From NCBI GenBank assembly GCA_949318235.1, contig OX439131.1, positions 27,717,489 to 27,781,488 on the forward strand: a stretch of DNA of 64,000 bases, in the 5' to 3' direction. The stretch is from Ecdyonurus torrentis. Its lineage: Eukaryota > Arthropoda > Insecta > Ephemeroptera > Heptageniidae. A program made the translations under genes and the position numbers. Positions 13,601-24,800 of the stretch are shown piece after piece. The notes beneath the pieces were generated by a model. It did not search any database. It was not told the origin of the DNA and was given only the letters and a program-made list of their open reading frames with translations. Position 1 is the stretch's first letter, and the number at the start of each line of letters is the position of its first letter.

Positions 13601-13907
13601 TTACAAATGAATTTTTGCTTAGCAGAAGAGCAAACTAAGTATAATAAATATACATAAAAATATTATTCTCAACGATTTCAATGTCAACATATCCGGCGAA
13701 AAAACCAAAGGGGCGGGCATGTGCTCACAATTAAGTATATATTTTCGAGAAACGATTCAATTTTTAGACAAGTAAAATCTTTAATATGTAAAAACAATTA
13801 TCATTTTACCTTTTTGACTTAGCAGGTTTATCAGCAGCATTATCAAAGCCTGCAGAAACATTGTTTTCTTTTGCTTCTGTAGCTTGCTGGTCAGAAGAAT
13901 CCTCCAT
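1099..13907 (-). CDS. NMT1: Glycylpeptide N-tetradecanoyltransferase (N-myristoyltransferase)
   Basis: Transfers myristate from myristoyl-CoA to the N-terminal glycine of cytosolic proteins. Twelve exons (high to low): 13810-13907, 8480-8633, 8233-8347, 7768-7892, 6562-6653, 6290-6406, 6050-6220, 4216-4396, 3947-4064, 2724-2869, 1657-1794, 1099-1119. They sum to 1476 nt, or 491 aa, close to the vertebrate length of about 496. The start at 13907 has an AAAAATGG context. Residues about 34-42 are a Lys/Arg cluster (KKRNRKK), as in the ribosome-targeting N-terminus of animal NMTs. Then come [45 protein letters not shown] (acyl-CoA binding region) and [14 protein letters not shown]. The last 21 nt exon encodes IGLVLQ-stop, the invariant tail whose terminal carboxylate is the catalytic base. 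Introns are crowded with repeats, and intron 1 (8634-13809) hosts two transposon remnants. Whether it is NMT1 or NMT2 cannot be decided; most invertebrates have one gene. Confidence 0.95.
1386..1480 (+). repeat. Partial copy of the 3.6 kb palindromic element
   Basis: Shares with 3615-3740 the words TCTTGATGGCACAGGTTA, AAATATTTAC, GTTTCAAGGG and TTAATATTTGTGT, so it looks like a degraded single-arm copy of the same foldback family. It lies in NMT intron 11. Confidence 0.5.
2099..2158 (-). ncRNA. Degenerate hammerhead ribozyme copy (left arm)
   Basis: Mirror of the hammerhead at 2222-2281, read on the minus strand. All stems are kept (GCCTTA/TAAGGC, GTCC/GGAC), but the core reads CTGTTGA instead of CTGATGA, the substitution being at plus-strand 2140. 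The changed base is an invariant core adenine, so this copy is predicted to be inactive or very slow. Confidence 0.6.
2222..2281 (+). ncRNA. Type I hammerhead self-cleaving ribozyme
   Basis: In order: CTCT (2222-2225), internal loop GCCGA, GCCTTA (2231-2236), core CTGATGA (2237-2243), stem II GTCC/GGAC (2244-2247, 2256-2259) closing an 8 nt loop, core GAAA (2260-2263), then CC-GGT with no loop, and C2269 as the cleavage-site nucleotide. TAAGGC (2270-2275) pairs exactly with GCCTTA, and AGAG (2278-2281) with CTCT across a CA bulge. Every invariant core base of the family is present, and stem I has the internal loop expected for contact with loop II. Stem III is only A-CC/GG-U without a loop, as in short-stem-III hammerheads of retroelements that work as dimers. 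It is antisense to the NMT transcript. Predicted cleavage follows C2269. Confidence 0.82.
2593..2695. repeat. Perfect 48 bp-arm hairpin next to NMT exon 10 splice donor
   Basis: Arms 2593-2640 and 2648-2695 are exact reverse complements around a 7 nt spacer. The outer ends are ATATCGAT/ATCGATAT. In the NMT pre-mRNA it would fold starting about 27 nt inside intron 10, close to the 5' splice site of exon 10 at 2724. Confidence 0.85.
2995..3346 (+). mobile_element. Structured element ending in a 40 nt A tail, class unknown
   Basis: Relatively GC-rich block ending in an uninterrupted A run at 3307-3346, which suggests retroposition from a plus-strand RNA. It contains nested inverted repeats: TTGTGAGTG/CACTCACAA inside GCACCTTT/AAAGGTGC, and a pair near 3084-3110 and 3211-3236 (ATCTTGTTGCGAAC against GTTTGCAACAAGAT). 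The words GACATTTTG/GACGTTTTGCTT recur in tandem between them. I see no tRNA A/B boxes. Short ORFs on both strands are a by-product of this symmetry. It lies in NMT intron 9. Confidence 0.5.
3562..3817. repeat. Palindromic element A (about 0.26 kb)
   Basis: Outer arms AAAGAAAGGATAGGAGAAAC and its complement, followed inward by CAAGTGCCTTACCACGATGAGG-type sequence and its inverse. The centre lies near 3690. It shares its outer arms with the palindromes at 4658, 6773 and 52101, although the interiors differ. It lies in NMT intron 9. Confidence 0.75.
3681..3709 (+). ncRNA. Hammerhead-like core in palindrome A (weak)
   Basis: CTGATGA (3681-3687), stem AGGGC/GCCCT with a TGTT loop, then GAAAC (3705-3709). 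Core words and stem II fit the hammerhead consensus. Convincing stem I pairing is missing and the motif overlaps the palindrome centre, so it may be a decayed ribozyme or chance. Confidence 0.35.
4658..4850. repeat. Palindromic element B (about 0.19 kb)
   Basis: TAGAATTACCGGCAAGGGCC at the left is mirrored by GGCCCTTGCTGGTAATTCTA at the right, with a second inner pair GTTCTATGGAGAGGTC/GACCTCTCCATAGAAC. It lies in NMT intron 7 and shares the GCAAGGGCCTTACCA arm with elements A, C and D. Confidence 0.75.
4890..5550. mobile_element. Non-autonomous hAT-like transposon
   Basis: Ends CAGGGTTCGACCGG and ...ATCCGAACCCTG form terminal inverted repeats with CCGGGC/GCCGG subterminal matches. Flanks TATTGATCC (left) and ATTTGATCC (right) look like a slightly decayed 8-9 bp target duplication, as hAT elements make. 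No transposase is present. An internal inverted repeat (GTTGACGC...GCGTCAAC) lies at about 5088-5116. Confidence 0.6.
6773..7215. repeat. Palindromic element C (about 0.44 kb)
   Basis: Outer arms start TAAATTGAAAGAAAAGGATA and end with the inverse. Inside are the CCAGCAAGGGCCTTACCA arm and a second pair reading GACTCTCTTCACTATGG. A separate inner hairpin sits at 6960-7025 (TGATCATTCATAGTTTC). The right arm lost part of the interior, where an A tract and unrelated DNA replace it near 7087-7120. It lies in NMT intron 4. The motif ACCATCGCGGTTAGG (6753-6767) sits just outside. Confidence 0.75.
6884..6955 (-). ncRNA. Hammerhead-like core in palindrome C (weak)
   Basis: On the minus strand: GGA, CTGATGA (6952-6946), stem II GGCA/TGCC enclosing CTCCA/TGGAG, then GAAA (6895-6892) followed by TATTTCC, where TCC could pair with GGA as a 3 bp stem I. 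Core words and stem II fit; stems I and III are marginal. The right arm copy at about 7045 lacks the GAAA half. Confidence 0.35.
8866..9075. repeat. Left subterminal repeats of the pogo element (3 copies)
   Basis: Copies of the 19-mer at 8866-8884 (reverse), 9036-9054 (forward, with TTTCGC in place of TTTGAC) and 9057-9075 (reverse). Likely transposase binding sites; this is inferred from position. Confidence 0.75.
9405..9717. mobile_element. 313 bp MITE nested inside the pogo element
   Basis: Ends AGGCATAGC... and ...CCTATGCCT are inverted repeats flanked on both sides by TTAA (9401-9404, 9718-9721). A TTAA or TAA duplication fits piggyBac-like or PIF/Harbinger-like elements. A diverged copy in the opposite orientation lies at 28795-29136. 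Confidence 0.65.
9862..11320 (-). pseudogene. Broken pogo-like transposase
   Basis: N-terminal piece, start at 11320-11318: basic [17 protein letters not shown], then a psq/CENP-B-type helix-turn-helix region with [12 protein letters not shown] and LHNKLTGKH. It runs into the SINE near 11027 and stops. The C-terminal piece resumes below 10540 ([21 protein letters not shown]), needs a one-base frame change near 10400, then reads [18 protein letters not shown], crosses a small intron (about 10173-10232) and ends in an acidic run and a domain [11 protein letters not shown]...[12 protein letters not shown], like the tail of jerky/tigger-type transposases. No DDE triad can be placed between the pieces, so the protein is non-functional. 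Confidence 0.7.
10540..11027 (-). mobile_element. tRNA-derived SINE inserted in the pogo transposase
   Basis: Read on the minus strand, the head resembles a tRNA: TATGGCCAAGTG...(A box region) at about 11022 downwards and GGTTCGAGCC (B box) near 10956-10947. A unique body follows, and then a long A-rich tail with AAAAG units (T/TTTTC-rich on the plus strand, about 10540-10647). The tRNA-like promoter plus A-rich tail is the SINE hallmark. The polylysine ORFs here are translations of that tail. Confidence 0.7.
11472..11884. repeat. Right subterminal repeats of the pogo element (4 copies)
   Basis: Copies of CCTTTCAATTTGACCCCGG at 11472-11490, 11495-11513, 11847-11865 (TTTCGC variant) and 11866-11884, all in one orientation and arranged as two close pairs. 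Confidence 0.75.
12336..13409 (-). pseudogene. 5'-truncated non-LTR retrotransposon reverse transcriptase (jockey/CR1-like)
   Basis: Minus-strand pieces in three frames. 13409-13152 holds the RT block with [11 protein letters not shown] and [10 protein letters not shown]. 13195-12890 holds the catalytic loop, here LFADGT where the family has a double Asp, followed by [15 protein letters not shown]. 12704-12336 holds the thumb/C-terminal part ([23 protein letters not shown]). Frameshifts near 13195 and stops near 12890 and 12710 break it. The upstream endonuclease is absent. It lies in NMT intron 1. Confidence 0.8.
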
Positions 13908-14320
13908 TTTTCTGCCGTCTGCTAAATGTTCAAATGACGAACGGTTTTATAATTTGAGCGGTAAAATAATTATAACTTTCAAATTAGCGTTTGCAGGTTT
14001 TCGAGGGCTTTGCCAGGGTTTTGCAGCTTGCAGCGTTCAAGCAAAAAAACAACAACGTTGTTTTCAAATCAAAAGATCTCGTAAACCAAAAATAATTTTT
14101 TGAGAATCAATAAATTAAATAACCAAATTGTTATATGTCGTTGTAGACTAGCTATAAAATGAGAAGAAAAGGCGAGCTCATTTATTAAATCTCTCTCTCA
14201 CTATAAACAGTTTTGCGCGTTTCTGTTTTCTGGTTCTTTTTTATCATTATACTTTATTTATTATTTACTAAATATTTCCAAATGTTTAGCACTTTTATAA
14301 GAATAGATTATTATTTCATA

Positions 14321-14325
<5 letters not shown>

Positions 14326-14365
<40 letters not shown>
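14326..14365. repeat. (TA)n microsatellite
   Basis: Continuous alternating TA directly abutting the left end of the 1.24 kb palindrome. Confidence 0.9.
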
Positions 14366-14368
<3 letters not shown>

Positions 14369-15599
14369 TGGCGTTCGGTGCCTATTTTTAGAATTCAAAT
14401 GATTATAGCGCCGAATTTTAACGATCGATTTTTTAGAAATTTTGGAATTTTGTAGTCAGAAAGTCAAAATTATGAACACTATTTTTTATTTTTTTGTAAT
14501 TGGAAGTTAAAGGTCCCAAAGGGCCCCTTAAATAGAAAAATTGAGGTAATTTTTTACTCTTCTGATCAGAAAGGACACTGAAAATTAAAAAATCGAATAA
14601 GAACTAAATTTCAGGATAAAAGAGTTTTGATTAAAGCGCAAAACCGCAAAATTGGTCTTGATTTGTTATGTGGGTCTAATTAGGGACACTTCGAAGTCAA
14701 AATATTTTTAAATTGAAACAAAAATTAAAAAATCAGCTAGAAAAACGAAAACTATAAATTTTGTATTTTTTGGGGTGTCAATTTCAAAAATCACATTTTG
14801 GGCTTCCCAATTCTCCCCAAAAGGGCCCAAAGGGGCCCTATTTTTTTCAAAAAGCAAGATATCAAAAATCTAACTGCAGAAATCGATTTGTAATGGCCAA
14901 AAACATAGGAATCAATATATTACACACCAAAATCGGCAAAACTCTTAAAAAAATATTTTTGGGGCCTTCCTCAGGTCATGCACATTGCATGACCTGAGGA
15001 GGGCCCCAAAAATAAAAAATTGAGAGTTTTGCCGATTTTGGTGTGTAATATATTGATTCCTATGTTTTTGGCCATTACAAATCGATTTCTGCAGTTAGAT
15101 TTTTTATATCTTGCTTTTTGAAAAAAATAGGGCCCCTTTGGGCCCTTTTGGGGAGAATTGGGAAGCCCAAAATGTGATTTTTGAAATTGACACCCCAAAA
15201 AATACAAAATTTATAGTTTTCGTTTTTCTAGCTGAATTTGTAATTTTTGTTTCAATTTAAAAATATTTTGACTTTGAAGTGTCCCTAATTAGACCCACAT
15301 AACAAATCAAGACCAATTTTGGGGTTTTGCGCTTTAATCAAAACTCTTTTATCCTGAAATTTAGTTATATTTAGATTTTTTAATTTTCAGTGTCCTTTCT
15401 GATCAGAAGAGTAAAAAATTAACTCAATTTTTCTGTTTAAGGGGCCCTTTGGGACCTTTAACTTCAAAATAAAAAAAAATAAAAAATAGTGTTCATAATT
15501 TTGACTTTCTGACTACAAAATTCCAAAATTTCTAAAAAATCTATCGATAAAATTCGGCGCTATAATCATTTGAATTCTAAAAATAGGCACCGAACGCCA

Positions 15600-15602
<3 letters not shown>
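14366..15602. mobile_element. 1.24 kb palindromic transposon with CAGTGGCG ends
   Basis: The whole element is one inverted repeat. The left end CAGTGGCGTTCGGTGCC is mirrored at the right, and the arms (about 610 bp each) stay near-identical to a centre at about 14984 (CCTCAGGTCATGCA...TGCATGACCTGAGG). The same 78-codon ORF appears on both strands for that reason and is not a gene. The CAGTGGCG terminus matches that of the hAT-like element at 46792. Both ends abut (TA)n, so the target duplication cannot be read. Confidence 0.8.

Positions 15603-15689
<87 letters not shown>
15603..15689. repeat. (TA)n microsatellite
   Basis: About 87 bp of alternating TA at the right edge of the palindrome, followed by imperfect TA-rich sequence to about 15750. 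Confidence 0.9.
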
Positions 15690-15696
<7 letters not shown>

Positions 15697-16418
15697 TTAT
15701 ATAATATAAATATATATAATATAATATATAATATAATATATTATATATTTTATTACGTAACTTTAAATGCGATCAATAAAAATGACAAAAGTAATTTTGC
15801 ATAAAAAGGATAAGACCAAAAAGATTTAGGGGGTTCTTTATTTACTACATACTATTCTAAATAAGAGAACAGCGTCGCTGAATCGTGTTAGATTATGCAA
15901 ATTTCTAATTTTTGAGTATTTATTTTATTAATTTTTGAAAGTAGCGAACTGTAAAAACGTCACAGTTGTTAACTTTTCCCTAAGCCCACATTCATTTCAT
16001 TTCGATTTCATTTTTATCGAGTTTAAAAATATTAATTAAGAATACTAATGAACTCAGAAATTAGAAATTTTTGCGTATCAATCGATTCAAGATAATGTCC
16101 TATCTTGCCTCTTTTAGATATAATATGAAATAAAAATAAGCCACGGTTCCATCTTTTTCACCCCTCATTTTGCGCACCAAATAATTAAGATAATTGTATA
16201 TGATAATTGGCAATTAAAAATATATATCTATTAACTATATAATTTAGCACATATTTTGCTCTTTTCTTTTTTTTTTTTTTTTTTTTAGACACTCTACTGA
16301 TTGGTTCCGGAAAATTTTAAACGATGGATAAAATAGAGGCATAATTTAACATATTATAGTATAGTAATATACCCTGTATTATATTTGATGGATATGGCCG
16401 GGTGTATGTGTGTGTATG

Positions 16419-16420
<2 letters not shown>

Positions 16421-16482
<62 letters not shown>
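16421..16482. repeat. (TG)n/(TA)n microsatellite
   Basis: TGTATG units passing into about 60 bp of pure TA, upstream of SLC38A11. Confidence 0.85.
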
Positions 16483-16486
<4 letters not shown>

Positions 16487-16809
16487 TAAGTTATACTCAT
16501 GTACGCGCTTTATAGTGAGTCAATTTAAATTGATCGTTTGAGTGAAAGGGTCGCTATATGAGTGAAGCACCGATATAGGAGTTTGCGCGTGAGGTTCTCC
16601 ATTCCCATTCCGAGAGCGTAGAGAAGGGCGAGCAGTCGAGTGAAGACGAAATTGAGCGAACTGGCGGGCAGAATATATAGGGGGAAAAAAAAAAAAAAAA
16701 AAGTCACCAGTTTGTTCTTTGCTTCTGGTGGCTGGGTGCTCGATTACCTCAACGAGAGTGTGTGCACCTGTACCTCGCTCGGTGCTTACACCACGGCTGC
16801 CGCACCACC

Positions 16810-18765
16810 ATGGCAGAGCCGACCAAAGCACCAGCAAATGAAACCACTTACATTCTGCAAGGCCAGCAGCAGAAAATACAGCATGTTCTTGATCAACAGG
16901 TATCCCATTTTAATTTTTATAGTCTTCTTTTTATTATAAGAAAATGACATCCCCTTCAATAAACTATTATGTGCACGAGCAAAATAATTTAATATATCTA
17001 TTTAGTAGAGTCTCTAATTAATTCTATTTGGTTATTATATATTTATATAATTATATAGAAGAAAAAACTCATACCAATATATCTTTAAAAATAATTTTAA
17101 GGCTAAACATTTTCTTATGTTGCCTTTTTTCCATAAAGCATTATCGAGTCATATAATTAATCATATAGATTAGATATGTAATGGGAACTTTTTTTGATAG
17201 ACTTATGTAAACTTAATGTAATCTATTGCTTAAACTGGGGAAACTTCCACTCATGCCAATTTAAAGGAAATGGAAGCTATAATAAATGATGATAAGCACA
17301 ATTCCTTCTCACTCATCCAGCGTCTTTATGTTATATTATATAAATGTTATCTAATGAGGTATTATGTATTTTTACTCTATGATAATAATATAACTTTAAA
17401 TGATTTTTTATTCTAAAAATAATTATTACATAATTGTTAAAAAATAAATAATATAAAAAAATATCTACTGGATTTTATGTTCCGAACCAACTCGCAGTGT
17501 TAAATTTGTGTTTAAATTCTCAAGGAGACCTTATAAAAATTTTCTGCACAGAAATATATTTAGTTTCTATTCGTAGCAACCGTTTGCCTCCCCTATATGT
17601 AATATGACACCATGATCAGTCAAACAATCATAACATAGAGAAAAAAAATATGACGAAAAATAATAAAGAAATGCCACGAGAATTTTTTAAATTTTATTAA
17701 ACTATATATAATAAAGTATACTGTATTATGCTTGTTGTAAATATACTTAAACTGGAATATTAGCAATAATTTAATGTACGTAGATTAAGAAATAATTATA
17801 TATATTATAATAAATATGCATGGATATTATTTAATAAAATAAAATAATAAAACCAATAAAAAAAAAGTAATAAATGCTATATATACTTATTTTCTACATC
17901 AATAATTTTGATGGTGTTTAAAATTTATAAATAAATAATTTGGTCTATATTTACAAAGATTATAATTATCTTCTGAATATAAATATTTGTTGAAAGAATA
18001 TCACTTATATTTTATCTTCCCTGCTTACTAACCTGTTTGCTTTAAGAGATGTTAAACCATATAATATACTGTAAAACCTGTATAACAAAATGTATATTTA
18101 TTATGCCGGAATATTTCTTATTATAAAGTCTCACTATAGCGCTATAGCTTTATATTCCTCGTTATATATGAAAATGATTTTTAATGTACAAAGAAAAATA
18201 TTTCATTATTTAGGAAATTAATCACCCATTATAAGTAAGAAATGGAGTGGCATCATATTGAAGCGGAGGCAACGGTATAATATTGCTAACATTCCACACA
18301 CTCGCCTACACGATCGATCAAAAGCTGTTAGCAGCAGCTCCTTTTCTTTCTTGCATCATCACGGCTTAAAAAGCGAACATCATTGCAAAGTGCTCTCTTT
18401 ATATGTCATTTGCAATCTATAATCTTGATAAATATCTTTTAATCAAAAGTAATTTTATGTAAATCTCTTTTTATTAAGATTTTTTTTTTCAGCATAGATT
18501 ATTGCAAACTATATGTATATATACCTGAATGTACATCATGAATTTTAAATTTTACAGTTATATAATATAGTATACATACACGCGCATATATTAGTGTACT
18601 ATTTATACTATATATTTATGTAAAACTCTGCCTATAACTTGATCTTTTACTTAAATCAAATCAGAATAATTTAGCTTTTTTGAAATCATAATCATGTATA
18701 TAATTCTTTTTTCATTCAAAAAGTGACAATATATAGTTAGTTTATAAACAAAACAATTCAATAAT

Positions 18766-18864
<99 letters not shown>

Positions 18865-21800
18865 TTTTAATAAAACTAAATATAAATTTAAAAAAATTGT
18901 TTGGCATTAATATTAATTTATAATAATTATAATATAATGTAGTTTACATTTGCTATATATTCTATTCTATATATTATATAGGTAATATATTGAAAAAGCT
19001 TATTATATAATGGGTATCCGGGGTATCCCGGCTCATCACGTGCAAGACTTTACGTGAAAAGAATACTACGATGGAATAAAAAATATTTTATTTTATACAC
19101 GTATTGTATCGTCAGATTGACAAAAATAGCATAATGAACAGAAAATACACAGAAACAATATAGCTTTGGTTCAGTTAATCTCTTCATGAATTTCTTGCTT
19201 TTCGAATGAATGAATGAATGAATGAATGAATGAATGAATGAATGAATGAATGAATGAATGAATGAATGAATGAATGAATGAATGAATGAATGAATGAATG
19301 AATGAATGAATGAATGAATGAATGAATGAATGAATGAATGAATGAATGAATGAATGAATGAATGAATGAATGAATGAATGAATGAATGAATGAATGAATG
19401 AATGAATGAATGAATGAATGAATGAATGAATGAATGAATGAATGAATGAATGAATGAATGAATGAATGAATGAATGAATGAATGAATGAATGAATGAATG
19501 AATGAATGAATGAATGAATGAATGAATGAATGAATGAATGAATGAATGAATGAATGAATGAATGAATGAATGAATGAATGAATGAATGAATGAATGAATG
19601 AATGAATTCCCGTCAATTTTATTTTAAATTATTAGAGGAAAGGTCCACAAAAAATATTATGTATTTATTTGTTTAAATTTAAGAATAATAACTGCATATT
19701 AGTGTATACTTATTAAAATTATTATTACTATTTCCAACGAAACTATCATGCAAAATGTGAAACCTATGTGTACATCATATTTATTAAAGTTTGTAAACTT
19801 TTTTACCAAATTTCTATAAAATGATTTATTATGTTGTATGTATAACCATACCACAGTATACGTATTAAATTGAATACAAATAACAATAGTTGTGTTGATA
19901 TAAGAATATAGCCGAACAAATGAATTATAGATTCTGGTTGATATATTTACTTCACGTACGTTACGATACTGTAGCATATGTTTTATAGTTTTTATTGTTT
20001 GTTCTATGTGTTCAGCAGGCAAGTCCAGTGGGATCTGAGGGCTCTGCATCTGATATGCGGCAACTGATAGAGGTAAGTTAATCAAAGTTTTACTAAACAT
20101 TTGATTTTATTTCAAGAATGTATCAAATTAATACAGGCATATTTGGTCGACGCACAGTTTCAAATTTTATAATAGAAACCTTAGTCTGCATCATCAATAT
20201 CATCATAATTTTACTCCTTTTTCTGCATATAGTATTGACGTGTGTCATAATTATATACATATTTTTATTGACTTTTATCAATATGAATGGATAAATAATG
20301 TTCATCCAATGGGCGGGTATTAGAGTCTTATGCTAGAGAATCTAGTGAGTCGTGTAAATTTTTTTCTCTTTTTGTCTTTATATAAATTAATTTAAAAAAA
20401 ATCTTCGTAAATAAAAAAAAAATAAAAAAATAAAAAAAAACGGCACAGCAGTACACGCGCAAGAGGCTATGGCGACTAAATGCATAGGATTTTATCAAGT
20501 AAATCTCGTAGATATTTTAGACATGTATACATGTACATTTGATAATTTTTAAATTGATATTTTCATTAAAGAAATTTGATAGTTATATTCAAATATTCAA
20601 TATTCAAATATTTGCCCTGACTATGCGCCCAAATATGTATATAATATTTTTATGTAAAATTATAAAATGATTATATTTATTATTATATTTAGATAATTTA
20701 TTGTAAAGAAAACATGCAAATATTTTTAGCATTGCTTGAAGAATGGACGGCATATAAATGCTTATATTCATAAATTTACATTTTGTATACCCTATTGGAA
20801 AGAGACGCAATTAATTGAAATAAAAATATTGTGCTACAGAAGATAGGTTCTTACTTGGCTAGGAGGCTTGGTTCTGGAAATCAGGGAAAAAAATTCTGAG
20901 GATTAAAATTAAAAATCAATACTGAATAATTCTAAACAAAGTAATAACAATAAAATAATAATAATTAACGCGTACATTGCAGAATTGTAATTTTGTTGAA
21001 TCGACACAGAAACAGAAACTTTTAATGACTTAATTGACTATATTGGGTAAAATACTTAAAATTACAAAAATTGCGTTTTCTTTTATCTTACTATGCAAGT
21101 AAAAATTTAGACGAAAATCGTGAAAAACTTAGCATTACTTTATAAAAATAAGATTAAAATATATTTTGATTTATTTTATTATTATTATTATTATTATTTT
21201 TTTTAAGTATTGATATAATATCTTTTTTACTTAATTAATGTAGTATAAATATTTGGACAAACATATATTTATAATTTTTCATTTATGGTTAATTAAAATT
21301 GCAATTGCAAAAAATACCAATTAAATTTTTAATTTTATAATACTTTTTTTTTATTAAAATCGTTATTTAAAAAAACGATTGTAAATTAAATTGAAACTAC
21401 AATCAAATTTTGGGAAAACAGTTTAGATTTTAGAAAATATTGACTGTCCATTTTCCAGTTTTTATTTCCATTTCAAGTAAAATTTTTATTATTGTTAATC
21501 AATTTAAATTTACATAGTAAATAAATTTTAGCTTGATAAAAATTGTGGAGATGAATCGATGCAACTGAACCTTTACTAAGAGTTGAAGAACAAAATACAA
21601 AATATACTTCTTCGTTAGATTATTGATCTTGGTCGTTGCACATATACGTAAAATACCAACACGTGCAGCAATATCTCATATATCTCACCATCTCTTCATG
21701 CTTCTCTCGTAATTAAAGTACATATTATCTAGCATGATGGTATTTTTTTAATGAACACGGAATTATTATATTATTTTAGATCAGATGTAGAAACTTACAC

Positions 21801-24800
21801 ATTTTCTTCGTTAACATGACGGCAAAACATGTATGGCAATTGCAGAGTACACAAAACGTCGCAAGCTATATTATTATTCTTTTTTTTTTTTTTTTTTTTC
21901 CTTCTTTTTCTTCTTTAAATATTTTATTTTTATTATAATCTTTGTATTTCAAATTCCCCAGGATGGCACGGATAACAAGCAGTATAAAAACAGTCTCCCA
22001 CTTGCCAGCTTTAATTACATCAACTCTATTATAGGCAGTGGAGTAATTGGTAAGTACCATAGCTATCAGCATAGGTACGATCAATAATTCATTTAATTAC
22101 TTATTGGATATAATTCATTAAAAATTTAATAAATTTTAATTGTCTCGTAACGTATATGGTATGTCAGCATGATTTCAATTTCATGTCTTTCTTTCATTAC
22201 ATACACATATTGTAATGATATCAGTCTTTTAATTTTTAATTAAGGGGTCGTTGTAAAAATTAATAACTTTCATAATTTTGAAAGAATGATTAAAATTTTC
22301 ATCTAAATTAAAAAAAAAAAAAGAACGAAAGAAAATTATATGTTTAAAGGAATAATTATTTATGATAATTTAATTGAAACATTTACATATTAGTTTTTCT
22401 AAAATTCTTACGTGCAATTAAATAACATGTTAATGTTTCCAACGAAATACGTACGTGGTTGGGTTGCGTGAGTTAAACTATTCCGTATATTGTTATCTTA
22501 ACACGCATCACATGATATCATTATACGAGCCTAATTTGGTGGATATGAGATTATTAAAACATATTGTCATATTAGGTTAATTGAACTACATAGGTTAGAT
22601 GCAAATTAAATAATTATAAAAATAAATATAAATGAAGCATACGAAAAAGATGTGCATGAACTGCACATTCATTTTTAATTTAATTTCACGGCTATATTGG
22701 ATGTTATTTATCTTCGATGTTATTGATTTTTCAACTAACTTAAGGTAGAGACTCTGTCATGTAAAATTTTACTCTATTGCCTTCCGAATAACGGCTAATA
22801 ACAATAAAATTTTCTATGACAATGTATACATAAGAATGTACTCATTTGAATGGCCATATTTTGCAGGCATGCCATACGCATTTCGGCAAGCAGGATTTGG
22901 TTTGGGATTGGTGCTGCTGTTTGTGGTTGCGGTGATCACAGACTACTCATTAGTGCTGATGGTGCGAGCTGCACATATTAGTGGAACGTTTTCATATCAA
23001 GGAGTGATGCGTTCAGCATTTGGTCAGCCAGGATTTGTTTTGCTCTCTTTACTGCAATTTTTCTATCCATATATAGGTAAGTTTAAAAAAAATAGTTTTA
23101 TTTTTGAAGCAATTCACTAAATAAAAATTATGATAAGAATTTATTGCAAAAAAAAAATCAATCAATCAATCAATTATAAGGCAAGGCAAAAAAGAAAAAT
23201 ATATAATGAAATGTTATTACTTGAGATTTTGTCAAAAATAATGTAAAATATAAAAAATATTTAATAAATAAAAATAAAATAAAAAGGTTTTATTCATTAT
23301 AAACAGTTGCTAAAAATTGCAAAGATACGCATGAATGATTTCAGCGATGGTGAGTTACAACATCGTTGTGGGTGACACGCTGACGAAGGTGCTAGTGCGT
23401 GTGTCTGGCATAGAAGAAGACTCAGCTCTGGCACATCGAGAACTCGTCACTCTCGTAGCCACGCTGATTGTGACGTTGCCTTTGTGTCTGCAACGTGACG
23501 TCACTCGTCTCGCTCGAGTTTCCTTTCTCTCTCTCGTATTTGTCGCACTCATTCTCGTTGCCATTATTGTGAGAGCACCATTCATGGAACCCCAAGTGTA
23601 AGAACAGAGTAAATTTAATATAAAATATAATTTATATTAGCATCGTCTGAATTTTAAACTGCATTATAAATTAACGTTCATTTCTCTCGCGCTCTATTTT
23701 CAGTCCTGAAGTGGAGAACTCTTGGAAATTTGCAGACACTGACGTTGTTCCTGCTATAGGCATCATGGCATTTGCATTTATGTGTCATCATAACACATTT
23801 CTCATATACGGCTCAATGGCAGAAGCTAGCCAGCACCGCTGGGATGTAGTCACGCACATTTCAGTCGGAACCTCAGCAATAGTAGCACTTATATTTGGAG
23901 TCGTAGGTTACGCAACATTTACGGAATGGTCACAAGGTAAGTTTTGTGTGGTTTATTATTACGAACGACTTTTAAAAAATTTGAGTCCATAATTTTATTT
24001 TAATTCTAATTATTAGTTATTTATTTTTCAATACTTGTAATTTTTATTGTTTCTATTAAAACAATATTTGTTTATATATTTATTAATTTATTTGCAATTG
24101 TTTCGTTTATTTGTTTAGAAAATGTATGTCTATTGTAGTCAATAATTTATGCTAAATTACTATCATCCTGTAGACTATGCAACAAGTGTGTCCGATATGT
24201 TGTGCGGGTTGCCTATTTAAACTTCTTGCAGGCGCTCAATTGAATATGTAATTTATGTAATGTGTTTTATTGCAATAAAGCCTATTTTGAATTGAATTGA
24301 ATTGAATTGAATTTTTTTTTCTTTTAAAGGAGATTTGCTGGAAAATTATTGCTGGAGTGATGACATCATGAACGCGAGTCGTGTTCTCTTCAGTGCAACC
24401 ATTCTCCTCACCTACCCTATTGAATGCTTCGTTGCACGTGAAGTGATGCGCAACACGCTGCTAGCTGGACGAGATGAAACGCGTGTCCAGCATCTCGTAC
24501 TTACGCTTATTCTCGTAGCATCAACTTTATTGCTGTCCATGACTACGGACTGTCTTGGCATTGTACTCGAGCTTAATGTGAGTTCAAAAATAATTTTTGA
24601 TTTAAAAACGTTTATTGATATAGAGACATAGACGAGGATATTTAATATGGTCACTTGAGTCACTTTTCTATAAAATTTTGCACAATAATCAGTGAAAACA
24701 CGTTTTTAGGGCTGAATATATTCAAAAGTATAATTACAGTTTTTTTTATTATAATCAGTAATAATATATTATAATCTTTTTTTTTTTTTTTTTTCAAGCA

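Larger units (their letters stand above)
13908..16809. promoter_or_regulatory. Divergent upstream region of NMT and SLC38A11
   Basis: NMT (minus) and SLC38A11 (plus) start codons face away from each other across 2.9 kb. The middle is taken up by the 14366-15602 palindrome and TA repeats. The last 300 bp before 16810 (from about 16500) is noticeably less AT-rich and probably holds the 5'UTR and promoter of SLC38A11. No TATA box can be trusted in this composition. Confidence 0.45.

Noticed and set aside
14761..15207. Two near-identical 78-codon ORFs on opposite strands
   Set aside because: They are the two arms of the 1.24 kb palindrome read in mirror fashion, with no protein family match.
19050..19616. 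188-codon ORF of Ser-Phe-Ile-His repeats (-)
   Set aside because: It is the translation of the GAAT microsatellite. It has no gene context and lies inside an intron.
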